Of a stretch of DNA of 64,000 nt, positions 28,611 to 38,333 are shown piece by piece (the stretch's first letter is position 1; the number at the start of each line of letters is the position of its first letter). The translations under genes and the position numbers were made by a program. The DNA lies in the NCBI GenBank assembly GCA_946414655.1, contig CAMKPL010000002.1, forward strand, positions 197,765 to 261,764. The letters run 5' to 3'. Under the pieces are notes generated by a model. The model worked only from the letters and a program-made list of their open reading frames with translations, did no database searches and was not told where the DNA came from. The stretch is from an uncultured Caryophanales bacterium. GTDB lineage: Bacteria; Bacillota_I; Bacilli_A; RFN20; CAG-826.

Positions 28611-28874
28611 ATGGCACAAATTAAGTCACAAATTAAACGTATTGAAACAAATGAACGCAGCCGTCAACGTAATGTCGCTGTCCGTAGCCGTATCGCTACC
28701 GAAAGCAAAAAAGTCGTTGCTCTTGTTGAAAAGAAAGATGTCGAAGCAGCCAAGAAACAACTTGTTGTTGCTTGCAAATTAATCGACAAATCTGTTACAG
28801 CTGGAGTTTATGCTCGTAATACAGCTGCACGCAAAAAATCATATCTTCAACGTTTAGTTAACTCAGTTAAATAA
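28611..28874 (+). CDS. rpsT: 30S ribosomal protein S20
   Basis: The 87-residue Lys/Arg-rich helical protein has the S20 signatures KRIETNERSRQRN and GVYARNTAARKKSYLQRLV. TAGGAG lies 8 nt before the start. It is convergent with holA, with 4 bp between the two stops, so its terminator lies inside holA. Confidence 0.96.
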   Translation: MAQIKSQIKRIETNERSRQRNVAVRSRIATESKKVVALVEKKDVEAAKKQLVVACKLIDKSVTAGVYARNTAARKKSYLQRLVNSVK

Positions 28875-28878
28875 AAGA

Positions 28879-29829
28879 TTAGTTTGGAAAATTGATTAGA
28901 AATAATTCAAATCCATAGAAGCGGTCAATCTGGCCGCTTTTTATGTTGTAATCGAGTTGATATAGGTCATCAAGAGCGTGAGCAATCATCGTTCTTGAAA
29001 GATAACGAGAATTATTTAAAGCAATCTTAACACGAATCTCTCTAACGCCAAGTTGCTTTGCAATCTGCCCTTTTTCGAGACCTTTTTCGTCTAAAAAGCA
29101 GACTTCAGAAATGAAACGGAACTGTGTCCCAAGCATTGGGATCAAAGTGTCCGTGGCTCTTGAGCCAAGTTTTTGCAAGTCACGGAAAATTGATAATGCT
29201 GTTGCGTTGTCTCCACGCATTAAGGCGTTAGAGATTTGAAACACATCATCTTCTAGAGGTTTATTCACCATTAAGCAGACATCCGCTACCGTAATTTTGT
29301 CTTTATATAGAACTAGTTTTTGAGCTTCGTTCATGAAGCGATATAAATCTCCATCAACTCTTGAAGCGAGTTCATTAACTGCAGCAGGTTCAATTTCGAC
29401 GTTTTGATCCTTGAAATATTTTTTAATAAAGACTGGCCAATCTTCTTTTTTGAGATTAACAAAATTAAAGATTTGCCCATTTTCTTTAACCTCTTGAACA
29501 AGTGGTAATTTATCATCGATTGTTGAACTACGATGAATGAGAATTAAATCGATTTCATCAGAAGAATTTTGAATTAATTTGGTAAAAATTTCTCTTAATT
29601 CTTTGTTTCCGCCATTACCTAAAAATGTACAGTGATCAACGACGACAGCTTTTCTTTCATATCCTAAAGGAAGAAGTTCAGCTTCGCTTTCAATTTCATG
29701 AGGGTCTGTTTCATCTAGGTCGAACTTTACCACATTAAAATTATCTGGTTCACCTAAACGTTCTTTTAGGATTTTCGATAATCGCTTTTTGATCATCGGA
29801 AATTGTTCGCCATAGAGAATGTAATTCAT
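28879..29829 (-). CDS. holA: DNA polymerase III subunit delta
   Basis: HolA is the wrench subunit of the clamp loader that opens the sliding clamp. Domain I-II reads as an AAA+-like fold with degenerate nucleotide site, AELLPLGYERKAVVVD, and the C-terminal collar has LYQLDYNIKSGQID, typical for delta. Length 316 is normal. It follows comEC by 15 nt. There is no Shine-Dalgarno, and TATAAT lies 7 nt before the ATG, so besides readthrough from comEC it may have its own leaderless transcript. comEC-holA-rpsT is a conserved Firmicutes neighbourhood. Confidence 0.92.
   Translation of the reverse strand: MNYILYGEQFPMIKKRLSKILKERLGEPDNFNVVKFDLDETDPHEIESEAELLPLGYERKAVVVDHCTFLGNGGNKELREIFTKLIQNSSDEIDLILIHRSSTIDDKLPLVQEVKENGQIFNFVNLKKEDWPVFIKKYFKDQNVEIEPAAVNELASRVDGDLYRFMNEAQKLVLYKDKITVADVCLMVNKPLEDDVFQISNALMRGDNATALSIFRDLQKLGSRATDTLIPMLGTQFRFISEVCFLDEKGLEKGQIAKQLGVREIRVKIALNNSRYLSRTMIAHALDDLYQLDYNIKSGQIDRFYGFELFLINFPN
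28919..28942 (+). terminator. rpsT terminator inside the holA coding region
   Basis: AAGCGGTC / GGCCGCTT (one G-U pair, 5-nt loop) followed by TTTTT on the plus strand, 45 nt after the rpsT stop and within the last codons of the convergent holA. Confidence 0.75.
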
Positions 29830-29836
29830 GCCTAAA

Positions 29837-29842
29837 ATTATA
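29837..29842 (-). promoter_or_regulatory. -10 box in front of holA (leaderless-type)
   Basis: Perfect TATAAT 7 nt before the holA ATG, starting inside the comEC-holA gap. The -35 (TTATCT at 18 nt) is weak. Confidence 0.4.
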
Positions 29843-29844
29843 CA

Positions 29845-31869
29845 CTAGTATCGAAAATAAGATAAGTAAGAAATCGTCCCTTCTATATCCGTTCGACGTA
29901 TTTTAACGTCGTATCGATATAAAACATCTAAAACCTCTTGGTTTGGATGTCCAAATTTATTGTTTCTACCACAGGAAATAACTGCTTCTTTCGGCTGGAC
30001 TTGATGGATAAAGGATTCGTCACTAGATGTTTTTGAACCGTGATGGCCTACTTTTAAAATATCACATTTTAGATTTGGATTATCTATGATAATCTGCTTT
30101 TCAATTTCTTTAGGGGCATCGCCCATAAAAAGATATTTTTGATCCATAAAATCCATATATAAAACTAATGAAGACATATTTTCATCTTTCGCTTCATAAT
30201 GATTCAAATTCTCGAGATGAATTTTTCCCACATCAAACGGGAAATCATCATTACTTTTTAGATAGGTTTTAACTTTAAAATTCTTTATCAGAGAATCGGC
30301 TGCACCAGAGTGGTCAAAATCTTCGTGTGTCGTAATTAGTGCATCGAGGTGATAAATTTGTTTTTTATTCATAAACGGAATCAATGTTTCTTTGGCCATA
30401 TCGAAGTTTAGGACTCCACCAGTATCGATCATTACCGCATGAAAATGATCTTGAATAATGATGGAGTCCCCTTGACCTACGTTTACAAAGTAAACACCAC
30501 TAACAATTGAGGGTTGGATTGGCATTATGCCAATTAATAAAAGAAAGGAAGTTAATAACAAAATTAGCCGACAATGTTTATAGCGTTTTGCTTCAAAGAA
30601 ATAGAGGGCGATTAAACCAAAAATATAAAAGAGAGAAATATAAATGAATCCAAAGCCAGAAAATGGAATAGTTAGGTTGATTTTTTGGTAGAACCGCAAG
30701 CATTCATAGATGAAATTACCTAAAAAATTAATTAAAGGCGATAAAGGTAGGCCAAGCACACCCAAAAATGAAAGAAAAATAAAAAGTTCATTTATTGGGA
30801 TTAGTGCCATTTGTTCGAAAAATGTTAATAAATGTAACTGGCCACTTTGAAACATGAAAGCCGGTTGAATAAACAAATAAACCAAGATAGGTGTCACAAG
30901 ACGCGATCTTATGGACATCTTTGTTCTATATGAAATACGGAAAAAGTGAAGGAATGTCGTTAAAGATAAACCGATTAGATAACCCGTATCAAACGCCCAA
31001 TAAGGATTAAGAATCAAGAGCAAAAGGTGAGTTATGGAATTTTTAGAAAGGAAGTTACCTCTTGGTCTAATACCTTCTCCTTTTGGAGGTAAGTTTAGTA
31101 GATTTACTAAAAAGACACGTAGGACACCTATCTTAGGAAAGGAATAGACAACATATGGAGATAGGATAAGTAAAGATAATAGATGGGATTCACGTTCTTC
31201 AAATTTTATATAGATAACCTTCTTTAGTAAGCGGAAGAAAAACGAGAAATAGATGCCTGTCGTTGACAATAAAAATATTAGATAAATATCTTCTGCAACT
31301 TGAACAACACTACTACTATAATCTTTCGTATTAAAGACCATTGCATCCACAAGCGGAGCAGCATTTCCATTCAGCTTTTGTAAGGCTTTTTTCCTAAGAT
31401 TTGTTAGGCGAATTGGATTATGAAAAGAAGGGTGAATATTTTTAGCACTGATTCCTCTTGAAACGCCTTTCCTTGAAAGATATTCATTAAAATCACTTTG
31501 TGATTCGTATGTTGTGAATGAATTCGTCGCTACTTCACCACTAACTACGAGAAAATCTCCGACTTCACGTTCATTGTCTTTTTCATAGACATAGAAACGC
31601 TCGCCATGGCTATACAAGAGGAAGTAATTTTGCTTGCTAGAAATGACTACTCCACTATATGTTTGATTTGGGGTATTATACGATCGTGGTATGTTGCTAA
31701 AAAGTGCTCCGATAAGGAATAACGATAAAAAAAGAGCGCTCTTTTTTAAACCAAACCGATAGATGATAAAGATGACAAAGAGCAGTGTTAGTACAAGACT
31801 AACGATTAGGTTATCTTTTAAAAAATGAAGACCTAAGATTAGAGAGATCAGCGCAAAAAGATAGCTCAT
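29845..31869 (-). CDS. comEC: DNA internalization competence protein ComEC/Rec2
   Basis: ComEC is the inner-membrane channel for single-stranded DNA uptake. The 674-residue protein has N-terminal membrane helices and an OB-like segment, a central competence domain with about eight helices, and a C-terminal metallo-beta-lactamase domain starting VYFVNVGQGDSIII with the metal motif THEDFDHSG and a later KVGHHGSKTSS. It overlaps comEA by 4 nt. Other competence genes are outside the window. Confidence 0.93.
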   Translation of the reverse strand: MSYLFALISLILGLHFLKDNLIVSLVLTLLFVIFIIYRFGLKKSALFLSLFLIGALFSNIPRSYNTPNQTYSGVVISSKQNYFLLYSHGERFYVYEKDNEREVGDFLVVSGEVATNSFTTYESQSDFNEYLSRKGVSRGISAKNIHPSFHNPIRLTNLRKKALQKLNGNAAPLVDAMVFNTKDYSSSVVQVAEDIYLIFLLSTTGIYFSFFFRLLKKVIYIKFEERESHLLSLLILSPYVVYSFPKIGVLRVFLVNLLNLPPKGEGIRPRGNFLSKNSITHLLLLILNPYWAFDTGYLIGLSLTTFLHFFRISYRTKMSIRSRLVTPILVYLFIQPAFMFQSGQLHLLTFFEQMALIPINELFIFLSFLGVLGLPLSPLINFLGNFIYECLRFYQKINLTIPFSGFGFIYISLFYIFGLIALYFFEAKRYKHCRLILLLTSFLLLIGIMPIQPSIVSGVYFVNVGQGDSIIIQDHFHAVMIDTGGVLNFDMAKETLIPFMNKKQIYHLDALITTHEDFDHSGAADSLIKNFKVKTYLKSNDDFPFDVGKIHLENLNHYEAKDENMSSLVLYMDFMDQKYLFMGDAPKEIEKQIIIDNPNLKCDILKVGHHGSKTSSDESFIHQVQPKEAVISCGRNNKFGHPNQEVLDVLYRYDVKIRRTDIEGTISYLSYFRY

Positions 31870-32411
31870 TCGTCACGCAAACGAATGATGTTTTTGAGCT
31901 TCTCAAAAGTGGCGTTACCGATGCCAGAGACATTTTTAATGTCTTCAATACGTCTAAAAGTGTTTCCGCTCTGTCGGTAAGACACGATAGCTTTCGCAAT
32001 TGCTGTCCCAATTCCGCCAACTTCTTTCATTTCCTCTTCAGAGGCTGTGTTGACGTTAAATTTTACGATTGGATCAGTCGCGCAAATACTATCCGTTTTG
32101 TATTTTGGAGCAATATAGAACTCCAGGCCTTGCTGTAACACATAAGATGTATCGTAAGCTAGTCCATCAGCGTTACTCGTTTCCCCTGACGCATAAGAGA
32201 TTAAATCACCCAAAGTAGAATTGAGATCACACTTATACGTGCCCGGACGTCCAACTTCCCCAGAAATACGGCACGAAATTGTTTTTGAATCATCACTGAC
32301 CAAAGTTGTTGGGGCGTTTCCGCCAGCTGTCTCTTGTGTCGGATCAATGGCTTTAAACACTAAAATACCAACAACCGTGAGAGCAACAATCGCAATAATA
32401 ATTTTGACCAT
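31866..32411 (-). CDS. comEA: Competence protein ComEA (helix-hairpin-helix DNA receptor)
   Basis: ComEA binds incoming double-stranded DNA at the membrane. It has an N-terminal membrane anchor (residues 4-20), a SLBB-like domain around SGEVGRPGTYKC, and a C-terminal helix-hairpin-helix pair: FNVNTASEEEMKEVGGIG and IKNVSGIGNATFEKLK. Length 181 is normal. AAGGAGG precedes the start. Confidence 0.93.
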   Translation of the reverse strand: MVKIIIAIVALTVVGILVFKAIDPTQETAGGNAPTTLVSDDSKTISCRISGEVGRPGTYKCDLNSTLGDLISYASGETSNADGLAYDTSYVLQQGLEFYIAPKYKTDSICATDPIVKFNVNTASEEEMKEVGGIGTAIAKAIVSYRQSGNTFRRIEDIKNVSGIGNATFEKLKNIIRLRDE

Positions 32412-32514
32412 AGTTGTCCACCTCCTTACATATATCTTTATCGAGTTTTTTTGACCAAATTTTTCACACGATTTTTCTTAAAATAATTTTATTAATAAAA
32501 TTTTTTTAAAAAAT

Positions 32515-32540
32515 TTAAAAAAAGAGAGGAAACCCTCTCT
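32515..32540 (-). terminator. Terminator of valS
   Basis: AGAGAGG / CCTCTCT hairpin with a 4-nt loop and a run of T on the minus strand, 22 nt after the valS stop. The remaining 120 nt to comEA hold an AT-rich region with a possible comEA promoter (TTGGTC, 18 nt, TATATG). Confidence 0.85.
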
Positions 32541-32562
32541 AATTCCCACTTTTAAGGTGGAT

Positions 32563-35109
32563 TTACTTTAAGTCTGATAGACGCTTTTTGAACTCTTCTA
32601 ACTTCTTTTGTTCTAACTCAACTTTTTCTTTTGGAGCGCGAGCAACAAAATTCGGATTATTCAGCATTCCTTCACAGCGTTTGATTTCGCTTTCAAGAAA
32701 GGCAATATCACGAGCGCGTTTCTCTTCGAGTTCTTCTTTGGAAATTTCATCTTCAATATAAAGAGTCATCTTTCCATACGCGTATTTCATTCCTTTATCG
32801 TAATGTTTACTAGTGAAGACAATTTCTTTAGCAAACGTAAAACGTTTGAGATATGTTTCAAATTCGTCAAATGGTTGATTTTCGCTTTCCACAACAAGCT
32901 TCAAAGCATAATTTGGCGCAAGTTTGTTCGTGACTTTATAGTTACGTAGTTCTCCAATCATCTTCATTAAGAGTTCAACCTCAGAGACATCATCCTGATA
33001 TTTTTTCGCCTCTGGATAAGTCTCAATCATGATTGATTCCTTGTGCTCAGGCAAAGCCTGATAAAGTTCTTCCGCAATAAATGGAGCAAATGGATAAATC
33101 ATTAAAATGATTGAACGAACAATTTCGATGAGGATTGTACGAACAATATTTTTATATTCTTCATTCTCTCCTTGGAGAGTTACTTTACTCATCTCTAAAT
33201 AATTTGAGCAGAAGTCATCGTAAACAAAATTATAAAGATAGTTTGATGCCATCGAATATTCATATTTATTCATGTAGCCATCCACCGCTTTAATTGTTTC
33301 GTTTAAACGAATAAGGATGTGTTTTTCCACTGGAGCAAGTTCATTGAACTTGTAATCAACTGGTTTATATGATTCACCAAGTGATTCAAGAACATAACGA
33401 ACCGAATTCCAAATCTTATTTAAATAATTGCTCGAAGCAGCTACTTTTTCATCAATATAACGAATGTCTTGACCTGGTGCAGAACCAGTTGTTAAGAAAT
33501 AACGTAAGGCATCAACACCATACTTATCAATCACATCAATCGGATCAATTCCATTACCGAGTGATTTCGACATCTTTCGCCCTTTTGAGTCACGAATTAA
33601 TCCATGGATTAAGCAATCCTTAAATGGAGATTCTTTCGTGAATTCGAGGGAGTCAAAAATCATTCGACTAACCCAGAAGAAAATAATGTCATAAGCCGTA
33701 ACTAGGAGTGAATTTGGAAAATAACGCTTAAAGTCCGGAGTTTCTTCTGGCCAACCAAGTGTCGCAAATGGCCATAAAGCACTAGAAAACCATGTATCCA
33801 AAACGTCTTCATCTTGGACATAGTTTGGATCAGTGATTTCTTCTTCGGAGACTAAAATCTCACCTGTTTGCTTATTGTAATAAGCAGGAATACGATGTCC
33901 CCACCAGAGTTGGCGTGAGATACACCAGTCATCAACGTTTTCCATCCATTGTCTAAAAGTATGGTTAAAACGAGTTGGAACAAAGTTCACACTAGATTTT
34001 TCTAAAGCTTGGTCAGCAAGTGGTCTCATTTTGACAAACCATTGTTTTAAAAGCATTGGTTCCACAACTGTGTGGCTTCTTTCGGAGTGACCTACTTGGT
34101 GAACAATGTCTTCAATTTTAATCAGACGTCCATCTTTTTCGATTTGCTTGACTAAAGCTTCGCGGCATTCATAACGGTCCATACCTTTGTATTTTCCGCA
34201 GATATCGCTCATCTTAGCGTCTAAATCCATACATTTTGGACGAGCTAAATGATATTTTTCGCTTAAAGCGAAGTCATTTGGGTCGTGTGCTGGAGTACAT
34301 TTCATCGCTCCAGTACCAAATTCAATATCGACATATTCGTCAGCCATGATTGGTAATTCTTCTTCATTAGCTGGATTTATCGCCTTTTGACCAATGAGAT
34401 GTTTGTAACGCTTATCATTTGGGTTCACAAACACCGCCACATCGCCAAACATTGTTTCTGGTCGAGTTGTGGCAACAGTTAAATATTCTTTGGAACCAAC
34501 GATTGGATATTTAAAGTAATAAAATTTTCCTGGATCATCAAAATATTCGACTTCGATGTTGCTTAATGCAGTTTTCAGTTCTGGGTCATAGTTAATAATG
34601 CGTTCTCCACGATAAATAAGACCTTTATCATATAACGTCTTAAAGACATGTCGAACGGCGCGGCTAAGATTTTCATCAAGCGTGAATCTTTCACGCGTGT
34701 AATCAAGCATTAGACCCATTTTAGCCCATTGTTCATGGATGTTCTTGGCGTACTCATGCTTCCATTCCCAGGCTTTCTCAAGGAATTTTTCTCTTCCAAG
34801 GTCATAGCGAGAAATTCCTTCTTTACGAAGTTTTTCTTCAACTTTGGCTTGCGTAGCAATGCCAGCATGGTCCATGCCGGGTAACCAAAGGACATCGTAG
34901 CCTTTGAGTTTTTTATATCGAGCAGTAATGTCTTGAACAGTCGTATTCCAAGCGTGCCCTAGATGAAGTTTACCAGTGACATTTGGAGGAGGAATGACCA
35001 TCGAGAATGGATTTTTGGTTTTATCTCCAGCAGTAAAATAACCTTTGGACTTCCAAAAGTCATATTTTCCTTGTTCAACTTTCTTTGGATCATAGCGTTT
35101 ATCTAACAT
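32563..35109 (-). CDS. valS: Valyl-tRNA synthetase
   Basis: This class Ia synthetase charges tRNA-Val. It has HIGH as HLGHAWN with PPPNVTGKLHLGHA, KMSKS in GRKMSKSLGN, the CP1 editing domain with TTRPETMFGD, and a C-terminal coiled coil (ELEQKKLEEFKKRL). The start MLDKRYDP at 35109 follows TTAGGAGGTC; the track start at 35127 would place the start codon upstream of this site. Expression is controlled by the T-box leader upstream. Confidence 0.97.
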   Translation of the reverse strand: MLDKRYDPKKVEQGKYDFWKSKGYFTAGDKTKNPFSMVIPPPNVTGKLHLGHAWNTTVQDITARYKKLKGYDVLWLPGMDHAGIATQAKVEEKLRKEGISRYDLGREKFLEKAWEWKHEYAKNIHEQWAKMGLMLDYTRERFTLDENLSRAVRHVFKTLYDKGLIYRGERIINYDPELKTALSNIEVEYFDDPGKFYYFKYPIVGSKEYLTVATTRPETMFGDVAVFVNPNDKRYKHLIGQKAINPANEEELPIMADEYVDIEFGTGAMKCTPAHDPNDFALSEKYHLARPKCMDLDAKMSDICGKYKGMDRYECREALVKQIEKDGRLIKIEDIVHQVGHSERSHTVVEPMLLKQWFVKMRPLADQALEKSSVNFVPTRFNHTFRQWMENVDDWCISRQLWWGHRIPAYYNKQTGEILVSEEEITDPNYVQDEDVLDTWFSSALWPFATLGWPEETPDFKRYFPNSLLVTAYDIIFFWVSRMIFDSLEFTKESPFKDCLIHGLIRDSKGRKMSKSLGNGIDPIDVIDKYGVDALRYFLTTGSAPGQDIRYIDEKVAASSNYLNKIWNSVRYVLESLGESYKPVDYKFNELAPVEKHILIRLNETIKAVDGYMNKYEYSMASNYLYNFVYDDFCSNYLEMSKVTLQGENEEYKNIVRTILIEIVRSIILMIYPFAPFIAEELYQALPEHKESIMIETYPEAKKYQDDVSEVELLMKMIGELRNYKVTNKLAPNYALKLVVESENQPFDEFETYLKRFTFAKEIVFTSKHYDKGMKYAYGKMTLYIEDEISKEELEEKRARDIAFLESEIKRCEGMLNNPNFVARAPKEKVELEQKKLEEFKKRLSDLK

Positions 35110-35132
35110 AAGCTGACCTCCTAACAAAATAA

Positions 35133-35335
35133 AAAAGCGTTCCGTTTAAGGACGCTTTCACGTGGTACCACCTTAATTCTATAACTCTGTTATAGCACTT
35201 CATTTGTCTTTATCGCAGAACTACGGAATATTCCTATTCAATCTCGCAAGCGACAATAATTAGAACTTTAGAAGTTTTCCACCAACCAACTTCTCTCTAG
35301 ATAAAGTGATCTAATTAACCTCTTGGTCAACGATA
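35133..35335 (-). promoter_or_regulatory. T-box riboswitch leader of valS
   Basis: On the minus strand the leader contains the T-box AAGGTGGTACCACG (35161-35174), which pairs with the acceptor end of uncharged tRNA, followed by a terminator AAAGCGT ... ACGCTTT with T6 (35131-35158). The antiterminator alternative is TTAAGG pairing with CCTTAA across the T-box. Upstream are stem III (CTATAAC/GTTATAG) and a stem I (AATTAGA/TCTAATT at its base) with a GAGAGA element. Stem I is compact, roughly 70 nt, and I could not assign the specifier codon with confidence. Low charged tRNA-Val should switch valS on. Confidence 0.88.
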
Positions 35336-35341
35336 TTTTAA

Positions 35342-35369
35342 TTATAACAAACCATTGTCTATAAACAAT
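35342..35369 (-). promoter_or_regulatory. Promoter of the valS T-box transcript
   Basis: TTGTTT, 16-nt spacer, TATAAT preceded by TG (extended -10), reading into the T-box leader. The -35 sits in a small hairpin (CATTGT/ACAATG) just after the ysxC stop. Confidence 0.6.
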
Positions 35370-35376
35370 GAATGTT

Positions 35377-35955
35377 TTAATTTTCAATAGCGTGAGTAAT
35401 CACGCCTTTGAGTTTTTCAAGAGTCTCTTTCTTCTTAAAAGAAACTTCAAGATAATTTTCTTCCTGTACTTCGTTTTTCATTCTCTTATGAAGTGCGGCT
35501 AAATCTTTTTGATTAAGTTTATCAACCTTCGTATTAACGAGCACATAAGGAAGATTTGATTCCTTTAGAAAGGAATAAAAGTCTTCATCGTCTTTACTTA
35601 ACTTGTGACGAGAATCAACAAGGAAGACAACAAGTTTTAGATGTGGATTAGTGAAATATTTCTCCATCATCTCCCCAAATGAGGAGACATCTCGACTTCC
35701 ACTTGCGGTATAACCATATCCTGGGGCATCAACAAGGTAAAATTTATCATCAATTATAAAATAATTGAGTAATTTCGTAAAACCAGGTTTTGAGGATGTG
35801 TAAGCAAGATTTTTTCTTCCGGTTAAAGCATTAATCAACGATGATTTTCCGACGTTTGATTTACCAACAAAAAGAACTTCAGGAAGATCTCTTTCTGGCT
35901 TGTCAGCAAGTCTCGGCGCTGACTTTACAAAATCAACACGTCGGAAATCAATCAT
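35377..35955 (-). CDS. ysxC: Ribosome biogenesis GTPase YsxC/EngB
   Basis: EngB is an essential small GTPase for 50S assembly. It shows G1 GKSNVGKSSLINAL (about 31-44), G3 DAPGYGYT, G4 NTKVDKL, and the conserved opening FVKSAPRLADKP. Length 192 is normal. Its ATG lies one base after the lon stop, the usual lon-ysxC pair. Confidence 0.95.
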   Translation of the reverse strand: MIDFRRVDFVKSAPRLADKPERDLPEVLFVGKSNVGKSSLINALTGRKNLAYTSSKPGFTKLLNYFIIDDKFYLVDAPGYGYTASGSRDVSSFGEMMEKYFTNPHLKLVVFLVDSRHKLSKDDEDFYSFLKESNLPYVLVNTKVDKLNQKDLAALHKRMKNEVQEENYLEVSFKKKETLEKLKGVITHAIEN

Positions 35956-35956
35956 T

Positions 35957-38290
35957 TTATTTTAAAATGGCAACTTTGACAGCATCATCAACATTCTGCA
36001 TGTAAACAATGCTCAAATTGTCTTTCACCTCTTTTGGTAATTCATCCACTGCTTTCTTGTTTTCCTTTGGAACAATAATGGTTTTAATACCACTACGTAA
36101 AGCAGCCAGAGACTTTTCGCGGAGTCCACCAATTGGTAGAGCTTGTCCACGAAGTGTTACTTCACCAGTCATCGCCACGTTGTTATCAACTGGACGATTG
36201 GTTAAGCAAGAAATAATGGCGGTTGTAATGGCTACACCAGCACTTGGGCCATCTTTTGGCACAGCGCCTTCTGGAAAGTGAATATGGAAATCACTTTCAG
36301 CGAAAACTTTCGAATCAATCGCATATTTTGTAGCATTAGCGCGGACATAGTCCAGAGCAATAGTAGCGCTTTCTTTCATCACATCACCAAGTTTTCCGGT
36401 CAGGATTAAACTACCTTTTCCTGGGAAGTAATTAACTTCGATTGGAAGGATATCTCCACCAAACTGAGTGTAAGCTAAGCCAGTGACCACACCGACTTGG
36501 GCATTTTCTTCTTTCTTGGAATTTTCAAAGATTGGAGTACCTAAATATTTGTGAACTTTTTCTGGCGTAATAGCGATTTTTTCAGTTTCGTGATTTGTCA
36601 ACAAATCAACAACTACTTTACGGCAAATTGATCCGATTAAACGTTCGAGTTCACGAACACCAGCTTCACGGGTGTATTCTTGAATGATGGTTTTATAAGC
36701 GGCTTCCGAAAAAGAAATTTGCTTATTGTTTAAACCATTCGCCTCGATTTGCTTCTTAGATAAGAAGTTTTTGGCGATTTGAATCTTTTCAAACTCCGTA
36801 TAAGAATTCACTTCGATGAGTTCTAAACGGTCACGAAGTGGCGCTGGAACGTTCTCGAGATAGTTTGCTGTTGCAATAAAGAGAACTTTGCTTAAATCAT
36901 ATGGTTCTTCAAGATAGTTATCGTTGAAGGCAAAGTTTTGTTCTGGATCTAAAACTTCAAGCATCGCGCTTGCTGGATCTCCTTTATAGGAGGAACCAAG
37001 TTTATCTACTTCATCAAGAAGGAAAACTGGGTTCACCACACCAACACGTTTCATGCCGGAAATAATGCGTCCAGGCATTGAACCGACGTAAGTACGTCTA
37101 TGACCACGAATTTCCGCTTCATCAGAAATACCACCAAGACTTGCTTTAAAGAACTTTCTTCCTAAAGCGCGAGCAATGGACTTACCTAAACTAGTCTTAC
37201 CGCATCCTGGAGGTCCATAGAAACAGAGTATTGGGGCCTTTAAGCTATTGGTTTTTTGTTTAACAGCTAAATATTCAACGATACGTTTTTTGACCTTATC
37301 AAGACCAAAATGGTCTTCGTCTAAAATTTTCTGAACATTTTTGAGGTCATTATTATCTTCTGTCTCTTGGTACCATGGCACATCCATTAATGTTTGGATG
37401 TAACTCATGATTAGAGAAGATTCAAGTGATGCTTGTGGCATCATTTGGTAACGTTTCAGTTCTTGTTTGACTTTCGTTTTAACGTGTTCTGGATAAGGAT
37501 TTTCCTCTAAACGTTTGAGGATATTATCCTCATCGTTAGCGCTTTCTGGGTCTTCACCGAGTTCCTTTTTGATCGCTTTCATCTTCTCACGAAGGATATA
37601 ATCCTTCTGTTGTTTCTCGGTTTGTTGAGAAACTTCACGGGAAATATCAGCATCAACTTTTGCTTCCACAAGGGATTCTTTTAAGGATTGAGCAACAAGA
37701 GTTAATCTTTCTTCGACGTTAATTGCTTCTAAGATTTTTTGACGTCCATGTTCGTTTAAGAAAAGGTATGGTGCTAAAGCATCGGCAAGTTCGCCAGGAT
37801 TCATCCCTTGTGAACTTAAAGATGTGTAAACACTTCTTGGAATTGCTCCAGCAACACGTTGGACCTTTGGTAACATTGATGTAATATCCTTTAATAAGGA
37901 TAAAACTTTCTGGTTGTCACCTGGAATATCTTCCACGACTTCAACATCAGCAACGTAGTAGCCAGATTGATCAAACGAGATGTTGTTTAGTTTGACACGA
38001 ACAGATGAATTAATACGCACGGAGACATATGTCTTCATGTCGGTATAGGTGGTAATTCGGCACAATGTTCCAACCTTATAAAGGTCTTTGATTGTTGGAG
38101 TTTCCACTTTCTGGTCTTTTTGGGAGACCACAACTAAAAGAGACGATTCTTTATCGCGGCTAGCTTGAATAGCTTTAATGGAAAAGTCTCTTCCGGCATC
38201 GATTTTTTCATCGTGTGTGCCTGGGAAAAGGGTATAAGCTTTCGTGATGAGTAATGGTAATGCAAATTTTGTTTTGTTATTATCAGCCAT
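35957..38290 (-). CDS. lon: ATP-dependent Lon protease
   Basis: Lon degrades misfolded and regulatory proteins. It has the N-terminal substrate domain (LPLLITKAYTLFPG), the AAA+ module with Walker A CFYGPPGCGKTSLGKS and Walker B VFLLDEVDK, and the C-terminal serine protease domain with the catalytic PKDGPSAGVA (Ser) and the later catalytic Lys region. Length 777 is LonA type. AAAGGAG precedes the start, 43 nt after tig. tig-lon-ysxC is a Firmicutes order (clpX missing). Confidence 0.97.
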   Translation of the reverse strand: MADNNKTKFALPLLITKAYTLFPGTHDEKIDAGRDFSIKAIQASRDKESSLLVVVSQKDQKVETPTIKDLYKVGTLCRITTYTDMKTYVSVRINSSVRVKLNNISFDQSGYYVADVEVVEDIPGDNQKVLSLLKDITSMLPKVQRVAGAIPRSVYTSLSSQGMNPGELADALAPYLFLNEHGRQKILEAINVEERLTLVAQSLKESLVEAKVDADISREVSQQTEKQQKDYILREKMKAIKKELGEDPESANDEDNILKRLEENPYPEHVKTKVKQELKRYQMMPQASLESSLIMSYIQTLMDVPWYQETEDNNDLKNVQKILDEDHFGLDKVKKRIVEYLAVKQKTNSLKAPILCFYGPPGCGKTSLGKSIARALGRKFFKASLGGISDEAEIRGHRRTYVGSMPGRIISGMKRVGVVNPVFLLDEVDKLGSSYKGDPASAMLEVLDPEQNFAFNDNYLEEPYDLSKVLFIATANYLENVPAPLRDRLELIEVNSYTEFEKIQIAKNFLSKKQIEANGLNNKQISFSEAAYKTIIQEYTREAGVRELERLIGSICRKVVVDLLTNHETEKIAITPEKVHKYLGTPIFENSKKEENAQVGVVTGLAYTQFGGDILPIEVNYFPGKGSLILTGKLGDVMKESATIALDYVRANATKYAIDSKVFAESDFHIHFPEGAVPKDGPSAGVAITTAIISCLTNRPVDNNVAMTGEVTLRGQALPIGGLREKSLAALRSGIKTIIVPKENKKAVDELPKEVKDNLSIVYMQNVDDAVKVAILK

Positions 38291-38333
38291 AACTACTCCT
38301 TTCCTTTCTTTTTAGAAATGCTTAAGTAATAAA

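Noticed and set aside
28552-28782. ORF-track entry MLVYLKFAK... on the plus strand
   Set aside because: It starts in the rpsT promoter and is out of frame with rpsT (28611-28874), which is unmistakable S20.
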